Made by a program: the position numbers and the translations under genes
Part shown: positions 51,960 through 59,796 of the stretch, one piece after another
Layout of the letters: each line of letters begins with the position of its first letter
Numbering within the stretch: position 1 is the stretch's first letter
The notes under the pieces: model-generated
Seen by the model: only the letters and a program-made list of their open reading frames with translations
Database searches by the model: none
Told to the model about the DNA's origin: nothing
Assembly: GCA_900544295.1 (NCBI GenBank)
Contig: UQUO01000005.1
Coordinates: forward strand, 62,001 to 126,000
From: an uncultured Eubacteriales bacterium
GTDB lineage: Bacteria; Bacillota; Clostridia; Oscillospirales; Oscillospiraceae
Reading direction: 5' to 3'
DNA: 64,000 nucleotides

Positions 51960-54243
51960 CGGCTTTGCCTCCTTCCTGCGCCCTGAAAAGGGCTTCCGGC
52001 GTTATGGGTATGGCGTTGAAGGCCAGGCCCGTGGCCTGCAATATCGCATTGCGTATGGCCGGCGCAGGCGGGCAAGCCGGCGGCTCGCCCAGGGCCTTGG
52101 TGCCGAAGGGGCTGGTGGGCTCCGCGTTCTCGCAGAAGAGGGCCTCCATGCGCGGGTGGTCCATAAAGGTGAGCAGCTTGTAGTCGAGCAGGTTCGCGTT
52201 CAGCGGCCTGCCGGTTTTCTCGTCAAACAGAAGCTTTTCCGACAGCGCGTAGCCCAACCCCATCGACATGCCGCCGTGTACCTGCGCCTCAGCGAGCTTG
52301 GGGTTCACCAGCTTGCCGCAGTCGTGTACGTTCATAAGGCGCAGGACCTTGACCTTGCAGAGCTTCATATCCACCTCCACCTCGGCATAGGAACAGCCGA
52401 AGGAGTAGGCGTTGGACTTTATCTGTGCCGTGGCCTCGGCAGTGATGTGCCGGCTGTCCTCCATCGAGTACAGCGCCTCCGTCGCCAGCTCCGCGAGGGA
52501 CATGAGCGCCTCGCCGTCCGGCGTGCGGATCAGCTTGCCCTCCACGAGGTCGAGGTTCGAGACGGGCAGGCGCGTCAGCTTGTGGGCGTAGTTCAATATC
52601 TTCTCCCGCAGGATGCGGCCCGTCTTGCTGATGGCAAAGCCGCCCACATAGGTCTGGCGCGAGGCGTAGGCCCCGCTGCCGTAGGGGGTCACATCCGTGT
52701 CCTGCGACGAGACGACGTGAACGCTCCCGAAGGGGACGCCCACAGCGTCGGCGGCCATCTGTGCGTAAACAGTGTCGCAGCCCTGGCCTATCTCAGTCTC
52801 ACCAGTCTGCACCTGGATGGAGCCGTCCTGATTGAGCACCATGCGGCAGGACGAGGACTCCAGCGAGATGGGCCAGACGCCGGTGTTGTACCAGTAGAGC
52901 GCCATGCCCACGCCCCGGCGGATATCCCCCGTCTGCGGCTTTGAATACTCGGCGTGCAGCCGCTCAAAGTCCGTGGCCTTTGCGCCCGCCTCCATGCAGG
53001 CGCGGAAGCTGTCGCTCCAGTTGACGTTTTTGGAAAACTCGTCCTTGTAGCCCTTGGGCATGGCTATCCTGCGCCGCAGCTCCAGCGGGCTCATGCCCAG
53101 GGCCTTGGCCACGTCGTCGATGTGCGCCTCCCCGGCGAAGGTGGCCTGGGGTATGCCGTAGCCGCGCATCGCGCCCGCGGGCGGGAGGTTGGTGAAGGCG
53201 GTCCAGGCGTCGCACTCCACGTTCGGGCAGGGGTATATCTGCGGGAAGGAGTTCATCCCCTTGGCGGCGATGCCGTGCCCGTGGGAGGCGTAGGCGCCCT
53301 GATTCGACCAGCACTCCAGCTTTCGCGCGGCAAATGTGCCGTCCGGGCGCACCCAGGAAATGATGTGGCTGCGTATGGCGTGGCGGACGCGGTTGCAGTG
53401 GAAGGTCTCCTCCCGCGTACACTCTATGCGCACGGGCCTGCCGCCGAGCTGAGTGGTCAGCCAGGCGCAAAGCGGCTCATACAGCGCGTCCTGCTTGTTG
53501 CCGAAGCCGCCGCCTATGTAGGGCTTGATGATGCGCACCCGCCCCCAGGGAATGCCCAGGGCCTGGCCGACGATGCGGCGGACGATGTGCGGTATCTGTG
53601 TGGAGGTGACGACCACGACGCGGCCGCCCTCCATATAGGCCCAGCAGTTGTGATTTTCGATGTGGCAGTGCTGGACGGTGGGCGTGTCGTACCAGCCTTC
53701 GACCTTGATGAGCCCCGGCTCCTTGATGGCCGCCTCGTAGTCGCCCATCCTCACGCTGCTGTGACCGAGGACATTCCCCGGGAAAGCCTCGTGCAGCTGC
53801 GGCGCGCCCGGCTCCATTGCCTTCTGGACGTCAAGAACGAAGGACAGCGGCTCGTACTCGACCTCTATCTCTCGCAGGGCCTTCTGCGCCGTAAGCTCGT
53901 CCTGCGCGACGACCACGGCGATCTCGTCGCCCCAGAAGCGGACGTGGTCCGTGAGCAGCAGCCTGTCCGCCACGTCCTGGTGCTCCGGCTCCGTAGACCA
54001 GGGGTGGCCCGCGGTCGGGAAATAATTCTTCGGCACATCGAAGCAGGTGAAGACTGCCTCGACCCCATCCATCGCCCGCGCTTTCTCAGCATCGATGCGC
54101 TTTACCAGCGCGTGGGCCTTCTCCGCGTGAAGTATCTTTGCCGTCAGCGCCCTCCTGTCGCAGAGGTCGGCGGCGTACATGGCGCGGCCTGCGGCCTTGT
54201 CGCGCGCGTCCACGCGCGGCACGGATCTGCCAACATAGCTCAA
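51952..54243 (-). CDS. Molybdenum hydroxylase large subunit (XdhA-like)
   Basis: 763 residues. Molybdopterin-contact motifs are visible: GGGFGNKQD, GAMRGYGIPQ, GETEIGQGCDT and the catalytic-Glu region GTKALGEPPACPPAPA. Alignment by eye places it in the xanthine dehydrogenase/aldehyde oxidase family; purine hydroxylase activity is probable but not fixed by sequence. TTG start at 54243 after GGAAGGGGGAGC. It heads an operon with the FAD and iron-sulfur subunits. Confidence 0.92.
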   Translation of the reverse strand: MSYVGRSVPRVDARDKAAGRAMYAADLCDRRALTAKILHAEKAHALVKRIDAEKARAMDGVEAVFTCFDVPKNYFPTAGHPWSTEPEHQDVADRLLLTDHVRFWGDEIAVVVAQDELTAQKALREIEVEYEPLSFVLDVQKAMEPGAPQLHEAFPGNVLGHSSVRMGDYEAAIKEPGLIKVEGWYDTPTVQHCHIENHNCWAYMEGGRVVVVTSTQIPHIVRRIVGQALGIPWGRVRIIKPYIGGGFGNKQDALYEPLCAWLTTQLGGRPVRIECTREETFHCNRVRHAIRSHIISWVRPDGTFAARKLECWSNQGAYASHGHGIAAKGMNSFPQIYPCPNVECDAWTAFTNLPPAGAMRGYGIPQATFAGEAHIDDVAKALGMSPLELRRRIAMPKGYKDEFSKNVNWSDSFRACMEAGAKATDFERLHAEYSKPQTGDIRRGVGMALYWYNTGVWPISLESSSCRMVLNQDGSIQVQTGETEIGQGCDTVYAQMAADAVGVPFGSVHVVSSQDTDVTPYGSGAYASRQTYVGGFAISKTGRILREKILNYAHKLTRLPVSNLDLVEGKLIRTPDGEALMSLAELATEALYSMEDSRHITAEATAQIKSNAYSFGCSYAEVEVDMKLCKVKVLRLMNVHDCGKLVNPKLAEAQVHGGMSMGLGYALSEKLLFDEKTGRPLNANLLDYKLLTFMDHPRMEALFCENAEPTSPFGTKALGEPPACPPAPAIRNAILQATGLAFNAIPITPEALFRAQEGGKADV

Positions 54244-54279
54244 GCAGCGCTCCCCCTTCCGTGATCCATATCTTCTTAT

Positions 54280-54308
54280 ATTATATCCTTAGTCGGTTCG
54301 ACCTGCAA
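54280..54308 (-). promoter_or_regulatory. Sigma-A promoter of the three-gene molybdenum hydroxylase operon
   Basis: TTGCAG (54308-54303), 17 bases, TATAAT (54285-54280) on the minus strand. Confidence 0.65.
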
Positions 54309-54316
54309 CAACATCC

Positions 54317-54345
54317 TTGACGCGCGGCGGCTTTACCTCTATACT
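54317..54345 (+). promoter_or_regulatory. Sigma-A promoter of mocA
   Basis: TTGACG (54317-54322), 17 bases, TATACT (54340-54345). Back to back with the opposite promoter; the two -35 elements are 8 bases apart, so one regulator could act on both. Confidence 0.7.
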
Positions 54346-54373
54346 TTTACCAGCAAATCTTGGGAGGCGTTGC

Positions 54374-54952
54374 ATGGAAAGGCCGCAAATAGGCTGTATA
54401 CTCATGGCTGCAGGAGCCTCGGCGCGTTTCGGCTCGGACAAGCTGGCAGCGGAGCTGGGCGGGCGGAGCCTGCTGCGCCGCGCCTGCGAGGCTGTGCCTG
54501 CCATGCGCTTTCGCCGCGTCTGCATTGTGACGGCGCGTGCCGAGGGCGAGGCGCTGGCGCGCGAGTTCGGCTTTCAGCTGGTGCGCAACGACCGGCCGGA
54601 GCTGGGCGCGAGCCTGACGGTGCGCCTCGGACTCTCTGCCCTTCAGGACTGCGACGCCGCGCTCTTCATGACCGCCGACCAGCCGCTGCTGCGGCGCGAA
54701 ACGGTGGAACGCCTTCTGGACGCCTGGTCGCGCGAGCCGGGGCGCATCGCCGCTCTCGCCCACAGCGGCGTGCGCGGGAACCCGGTCGTCTTCCCAGCCG
54801 CCTGCTTCCCCGAGCTGATGACCCTGGAAGGCGACCGCGGCGGCTCCGCCGTGATAAAGCGCCACCCCGGGTCCCTGCTGCTGTTAGAAGCCGAGGCTCG
54901 TGAGCTTATGGATGTGGACTATTTATCAGACCTTGAAAGCCTGAAGGAGTGA
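54374..54952 (+). CDS. MocA-like molybdopterin nucleotidyltransferase
   Basis: 192 residues. The nucleotide-binding start LMAAGASARFGSDKLAAELGG and the metal motif MTADQPLL are those of MocA-type enzymes, which add CMP to molybdopterin for hydroxylases of the xanthine dehydrogenase family. Position between two such hydroxylases supports that role over other sugar-nucleotide transferases. ATG 54374 follows GGGAGGCGTTGC. Its stop is 6 bases before the next start. Confidence 0.88.
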   Translation: MERPQIGCILMAAGASARFGSDKLAAELGGRSLLRRACEAVPAMRFRRVCIVTARAEGEALAREFGFQLVRNDRPELGASLTVRLGLSALQDCDAALFMTADQPLLRRETVERLLDAWSREPGRIAALAHSGVRGNPVVFPAACFPELMTLEGDRGGSAVIKRHPGSLLLLEAEARELMDVDYLSDLESLKE

Positions 54953-54958
54953 GAGAAA

Positions 54959-56407
54959 ATGAAGCGTATCACGGCAATTCTGCTATGTTTCCTGCTGGTT
55001 TTTTTCGTCTCCGCCTGCGGTTCAGTGGTTTCCCCCTCCCCCGCCGCCACGGCAGCCGTACCTCAGACGCCCGAGCCCACCCCGGCGCCGGACTACAGCC
55101 TCCAGGCCGCGGAGGCTGCAAACACCTGCGTAGTCAATATGTTCACCCTCGGTTACGACGACGCACGGGTCACACGCTTCGACTTCAACTCCGACGGCGT
55201 GGAGGACTGGCTGGTCTTCAAGCAGACTGAAAACCCCCAGGGCGCGTGGCTGACGCTCGACGGCTCTGAGCCTGCCTACTGTCCCGTCATCCTCTATGAT
55301 TCCAGCGCGGCCGGGGACATACACCTCTACTATTCCGCCCCCCTCGGGACTGCGGTCTTAAATAAGTTTTACTCCACCGCGGGCTATTCCGAGTCCGTAT
55401 ACTACGGCTTTGACGGCTTCGTCGGCGCTGAGCTGGCCTATTTCAAGAGCAGCTGGGATGAGGGCGACGCCTGGCAGCTCCAGGGTGTGATGTGTACCCA
55501 GGAGGAGATGGACGCCTACATAGCCTCTCTTTCGCTCAGCGAACCCGGCGAGAGCGTCTCCGTCAGCGGATACCGTGAGTTCAGTCTCGACCTGCCCTCG
55601 GAGGCGCTGGGCGATGTCGCGCGAAAGCTGGACGCCATGTCTTTCGCCTCCTGCCTGGCCTCCGGCGACATTGACGGCGACGGGCAGGCGGATTACATGT
55701 TCCGGCTCAGCCGCGAATACTACGGCGTCGAGTGCCTGGGCGAGCTCTATCTCATGAGCGGCAGCATGCTTACGGATTATGACAGCTACGCCGCAGGCAC
55801 ATGGACGGACTGTTGCCTCGTATTGAGCTCAAACAGCGGCAGCCCCAAGGGCTGCGTGGTATTTGACCACTTGGACTATGAGGCTCGTTTCCGCGAGGCA
55901 GTCTTCGCCTCCGGTGCCGAGCTTGCGGGCCTCGGCGCGGATGGGCAGTACAGGCTGCGCCTTTATTCCGACCTCATGTCCGAGACCGCAGGCGGCTGGC
56001 TGGCCTATGCTGAGCTCATGCAGCGCGTGACCGTCACCGACGAGGCGCTTCGTGCATCGCTCGGCGATGAGTACGACGTGAGTTACGGAGACGGATACGA
56101 ACGAATATATGCCGAAAAGGCGGACTTTATCTATTACCGCCACTCCGAAGATGAGCCCTGGACGGTCTGCTATATGTCCGAACTCGCAGCAACGGACCGC
56201 ATCGCCTCCGGCGTTGTCTTTGTCCCGGACACGGCGGGGTTTGACGACTGGTACTGCGAGACGATGTTCGGCATCGCCCGTGAGGTCGCCACTTTGCCGG
56301 AGCTCTTCGACATGCCCGGCGTTTTCCCCTCGCTTTACAGCGAAGAGGTACTTGTAGATGTATCCGGCGGCGAAATAACGCTCGTCACGCTCCCCTACTC
56401 GCCGTAA
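54959..56407 (+). CDS. Lipoprotein with calcium-binding-like loops, unknown function
   Basis: 482 residues. Lipobox VSAC (Cys at about 20), Pro/Ala-rich spacer (25-48), then a repeat-bearing outer domain. DFNSDGVEDW (about 80) and DIDGDGQADY (about 239) look like EF-hand or FG-GAP type calcium loops. It follows mocA by 6 bases and is probably cotranscribed, but nothing in it points to molybdenum. I do not recognise a family. Confidence 0.75.
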   Translation: MKRITAILLCFLLVFFVSACGSVVSPSPAATAAVPQTPEPTPAPDYSLQAAEAANTCVVNMFTLGYDDARVTRFDFNSDGVEDWLVFKQTENPQGAWLTLDGSEPAYCPVILYDSSAAGDIHLYYSAPLGTAVLNKFYSTAGYSESVYYGFDGFVGAELAYFKSSWDEGDAWQLQGVMCTQEEMDAYIASLSLSEPGESVSVSGYREFSLDLPSEALGDVARKLDAMSFASCLASGDIDGDGQADYMFRLSREYYGVECLGELYLMSGSMLTDYDSYAAGTWTDCCLVLSSNSGSPKGCVVFDHLDYEARFREAVFASGAELAGLGADGQYRLRLYSDLMSETAGGWLAYAELMQRVTVTDEALRASLGDEYDVSYGDGYERIYAEKADFIYYRHSEDEPWTVCYMSELAATDRIASGVVFVPDTAGFDDWYCETMFGIAREVATLPELFDMPGVFPSLYSEEVLVDVSGGEITLVTLPYSP

Positions 56408-56413
56408 AATGCA

Positions 56414-56448
56414 AAAAGCCCCCGATTCGTGAGGAATCGGGGGCTTTT
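56414..56448. terminator. Strong bidirectional terminator
   Basis: AAAAGCCCCCGATTC (56414-56428) and GAATCGGGGGCTTTT (56434-56448). It stops the lipoprotein gene and the converging hydroxylase gene. Confidence 0.95.
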
Positions 56449-56456
56449 CAGCGCTT

Positions 56457-59036
56457 TCAGTGCTTCTTGCTGTAATATGTGTCCTCCAGCGGGAGGCTGG
56501 TGCGGAACTTGCCGTCGCGGAAGTAGTATGCGCCCTGAACGGCGGGGGCCGTCGGGATGGCGGATATCTCGCCTATGCCCTTGGAGCCGTAGGCGAAGGG
56601 CAGCAGCTCGTCCTTCTCGACGTAGATGGCATGGATATCGGGGATCTGCGTAGAGTGCAGCAGGCCGAGAGTGCCGTAGCGAGCCGTGGGAACGCAGTCC
56701 TCCAGCGGAAAAGTCTCGGTCAGGGCATAGCCCATGCCCATGAGCACGCCGCCCTCAATCTGGCCCTGAATGGAGGTGGGGTTCACGACCCTGCCGGAGT
56801 CGTGCGCCGCATAGACCTCCTTGACCTTGCCCTCGTCGTCGAGCACGACAACGTGTGCGGCGAAGCCGTAGGCCACGTGGCTCTTCGGGAAGGGCACGTC
56901 CGCGCCGAGCTTGTCGGTGGGGTCAAAGAACTCCGCAAAATACTCCTTACCCTCCAGCTTGGAGAGGTCTCCGCCCGCCTCGTCGAGGTCCTTTTTTAGG
57001 TCCACGGCGGCCATGCGCACGGCCTCGCCGGTGATGAGGGTCTGGCGGGAGCCGGAGGTAGTGCCGGAGTCGGGCGAGAGCTCGGAGTTGCTGCCCATGT
57101 TCTTCATCTGGGACAGCGGCAGGCCCGTGGTCTGGGCCAGCTCCTGCAGGAAGATGGTGGCGCAGCCCTGGCCGATGTCCGAGGCCGCGGAGTAGAGCTG
57201 GACAACGCCGTCGTGTACCTCAAGACGGCAGCGGCCCTTGTCGGGCAGGCCGACGCCGACGCCGGAATTCTTCATGGCGCAGGCAATGCCGACGCGGCCG
57301 GGATTGGCGTCATAGGCGGGCTTGACGGCCAGCAGGCACTCCTTGAGCGCCGTGGAGACGTCAGCTATCTGCCCGTTGGGCAGTACCTTGCCCGGCTCGA
57401 TGGCGTTGCGGTAGCGGATCTCCCAGGGGGAGATGCCGACCTTCTCGGCCAGGAGGTTTATTATGCTCTCAAGCGCAAATTCGCTCTGCGTAACGCCGAA
57501 GCCGCGGAAAGCGCCCGCGGGCGGGTTGTTGGTGTAGTAGCTGTAACCACGAATGTCGGTGTTCTGGTAGCAGTAGGGGCCGACGGAGTGGGTGCAGGCG
57601 CGCTCCAGAACGGGGCCGGAAAGCGAGGCGTAAGCGCCGGTATCGAAGTATATCTCACAGTCGAGGCCGGTGAAGATGCCATCCTCGTCGCAGCCGAGAG
57701 TGAAGGTGGCCTCCATGTAGTGGCGCTTCGGGTGGAAGTTGATGGACTCCTGCCTGGAGAAGCGGAACTTGACGGGCCTTCCCACCTTCAGCGCGCAGAG
57801 CACGGCCACGTGCTGGGCGGAGACGTCCTCCTTGCCGCCGAAACCGCCGCCGACGTATTTGTTCTCGACCACGACGCGGCGCTGTTCCCAGCCGAGCATG
57901 ATTGCAATCTCCTTGCGGGTGTCGTAAACGCCCTGGTCGGAGGTGTAGACCTTGACGCCGTCCTTGTACGGGAAGGCGACAGCACACTCGGGTTCGAGGA
58001 AAGCGTGCTCGGTGAAGGGGGTGACGAAGCTCTTCGTCACGGTGTACTTGGACTCCGCCAGCGCCTTCTTGGCGTCGCCGCGTACGACGTGGCGCTGCTG
58101 GCAGAGGTTGCCGTTGGGGTGCAGCTTCGGCGCGCCCGGGGCCTTGGCCTCCTGGACGTTGCGCACGGGCTCAAGGACCTCATAATCGACCTTCACGAGC
58201 TTGCGGGCCTTGTCAACTATCTCCTGCGTCTCGCCGACGACGAGGCAGATGGCGTCGCCCACCATGCGGGTTATATCGCCCTTGGCTATCATGACGTCCC
58301 AGTCCTGCTGAATGTGTCCGACCTTGTTGTTCGGCACGTCCTCCGCCGTCAGGACGGCGAGGACGCCGGGGAGCGCCTCGGCCTTGGAGGTGTCTATGTC
58401 CAGTATGCGGGCCCGGGCGTACTTGGAGCGCACCGCGCCGCCGTAGACCATGCCCTCCATCTCGATGTCGTCGCAGTACTCGCCGTAGCCGAGGACCTTC
58501 GGGCGCACGTCGGTGCGGAAGGCACGCTGACCGACGCCGAACTCGTCGCCCTTTTCAAGCTCGGGGTCAATTTCAGCGTCGCCGCGCAGGATGGCGGCCG
58601 CGAGGGTGATGCCCTCGATTATCTTTTTGTAGCCGGTGCAGCGGCAGATGTTGCCGCGCAGGGCGACCTTTATCTGGTCCTCGCTGGGGTCAGGCACCTT
58701 GTCTATGAGCGCCTTGCCGGCCATGACCATGCCCGGTATGCAGAAGCCGCACTGGACCGCGCCCACCTTGCCGAAGGCATAGACAAAGGCCTCCTGCTCG
58801 TCGTGGGTCAGGCCCTCGACGGTGACTATGCTGCGGCCCACGGCCTTCTTGGTCGTGAGGACGCAGGACTTGACGGCACGGCCGTCCACAATGATAGTGC
58901 AGGTGCCGCAGGCGCCCTCGCTGCAGCCGTCCTTGACGGACTTGAGGTTCAAATCGTCGCGGAGATAGCGCAGGAGGGGCTTGTCCTCTGCGGTGCTGCG
59001 GGTAATTCCGTTTACTTTGAATACGTACTCAGCCAT
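56457..59036 (-). CDS. Selenium-dependent-type xanthine dehydrogenase, single chain
   Basis: 859 residues with [2Fe-2S] domains and the molybdenum domain in one chain and no FAD domain. Residues about 1-150 hold CSEGACGTCT and CGFC...CRCTG; the rest holds GGGFGGKEDVSAQH, GAFRGFGVTQ, SDIGQGCATIF and the catalytic-Glu region GSKGIGEISAIPTAP. This plan matches TIGR03311-type selenium-dependent xanthine dehydrogenases, where selenium is a cofactor ligand and not selenocysteine. ATG 59036 follows GGAGGTGGACAC. It lies 19 bases downstream of the RnfB-like gene. Confidence 0.85.
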   Translation of the reverse strand: MAEYVFKVNGITRSTAEDKPLLRYLRDDLNLKSVKDGCSEGACGTCTIIVDGRAVKSCVLTTKKAVGRSIVTVEGLTHDEQEAFVYAFGKVGAVQCGFCIPGMVMAGKALIDKVPDPSEDQIKVALRGNICRCTGYKKIIEGITLAAAILRGDAEIDPELEKGDEFGVGQRAFRTDVRPKVLGYGEYCDDIEMEGMVYGGAVRSKYARARILDIDTSKAEALPGVLAVLTAEDVPNNKVGHIQQDWDVMIAKGDITRMVGDAICLVVGETQEIVDKARKLVKVDYEVLEPVRNVQEAKAPGAPKLHPNGNLCQQRHVVRGDAKKALAESKYTVTKSFVTPFTEHAFLEPECAVAFPYKDGVKVYTSDQGVYDTRKEIAIMLGWEQRRVVVENKYVGGGFGGKEDVSAQHVAVLCALKVGRPVKFRFSRQESINFHPKRHYMEATFTLGCDEDGIFTGLDCEIYFDTGAYASLSGPVLERACTHSVGPYCYQNTDIRGYSYYTNNPPAGAFRGFGVTQSEFALESIINLLAEKVGISPWEIRYRNAIEPGKVLPNGQIADVSTALKECLLAVKPAYDANPGRVGIACAMKNSGVGVGLPDKGRCRLEVHDGVVQLYSAASDIGQGCATIFLQELAQTTGLPLSQMKNMGSNSELSPDSGTTSGSRQTLITGEAVRMAAVDLKKDLDEAGGDLSKLEGKEYFAEFFDPTDKLGADVPFPKSHVAYGFAAHVVVLDDEGKVKEVYAAHDSGRVVNPTSIQGQIEGGVLMGMGYALTETFPLEDCVPTARYGTLGLLHSTQIPDIHAIYVEKDELLPFAYGSKGIGEISAIPTAPAVQGAYYFRDGKFRTSLPLEDTYYSKKH

Positions 59037-59055
59037 TGTGTCCACCTCCGTTTGC

Positions 59056-59598
59056 TCAAAGCTGCGGCCCGAGAATGCCGAAAGCGTCCTTTATGACGCC
59101 CCTCGGGCACTTCGAGGCGCACATGCCGCAGGAGACGCAGAGGCTCTCGTCTATGACAGGGTGGTTGTCCTCAAGCCTGATGGCCCCCATGGGGCAGTTT
59201 TTCACGCATATTCCGCAGGCGATGCAGCCCGCATCGCAGACCTTGCGGGTCTCCGGGCCGCTGTCGCGGCTGCTGCACGAGACGACGATGTTCTGTTCCG
59301 CCGGCACGAGGCGGATAATGCCCTGCGGGCAGGCCTTGACGCACAGTCCACATCCGATGCACTTCGACCTGTCCACCTCGGCAACGCCCTTTGCGCCGAC
59401 CTTGATGGCTCCCAGCTTACATGCCGCGGCACAGCTGCCCAGTCCCAGACAGCCCCAACGACATTCCAAAATCCCCCCGGGATAGTCCGCAAGCGCCTGG
59501 CGGCAGTCCCCTGTCAGCGCCTCGCGCGGCACCTTGCGCTTTGCGAGCTCGCCCCCGGAACAGCCGACAGCCGCCACCTTTTTTGCCTTCTGCGCCAT
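59056..59598 (-). CDS. RnfB-like multi-[4Fe-4S] ferredoxin
   Basis: 180 residues resembling the C-terminal part of RnfB: a conserved leading Cys cluster (CRWGCLGLGSC...C), two classic 4Fe-4S motifs (CIGCGLCVKACP, CVSCGMCASKCP) and a CIACGICVKNCP in between. It lacks the N-terminal membrane segment of RnfB and so is soluble. It probably takes electrons from the hydroxylase just downstream, which has no FAD domain. I start at ATG 59598; an ATG at 59637 is in frame but lacks a ribosome site. Confidence 0.87.
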   Translation of the reverse strand: MAQKAKKVAAVGCSGGELAKRKVPREALTGDCRQALADYPGGILECRWGCLGLGSCAAACKLGAIKVGAKGVAEVDRSKCIGCGLCVKACPQGIIRLVPAEQNIVVSCSSRDSGPETRKVCDAGCIACGICVKNCPMGAIRLEDNHPVIDESLCVSCGMCASKCPRGVIKDAFGILGPQL

Positions 59599-59754
59599 TG
59601 TCAGTCGCCCCTTCCACCTCAGCTTAAATTTTTTCATTAGAGCACAAATTCTTTTAGATTATCATACTATAAACAAACACAAAACACAAGGGGTCAGGCT
59701 GAGTTTTTTTGTAAATTCCGTGATTCTTTTTAGAAGTAAACGCCATGCTTAAAA

Positions 59755-59778
59755 CGCCCGCCCGTTTCCGGGCGGGCG
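59755..59778 (-). terminator. Terminator of the SLH protein gene
   Basis: CGCCCGCCCG (59755-59764) and CGGGCGGGCG (59769-59778) with a 4-base loop; on the minus strand TTTTAAG follows. Confidence 0.85.
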
Positions 59779-59796
59779 CTTGGTTCATGTGTTGTT

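Noticed and set aside
57213..59096. 627-codon open frame opposite the xanthine dehydrogenase
   Set aside because: High GC keeps the complementary frame open; the minus strand has all family motifs.
59056..59598. Full Rnf complex
   Set aside because: Only an RnfB-like soluble ferredoxin is present; no rnfA, C, D, E or G nearby.
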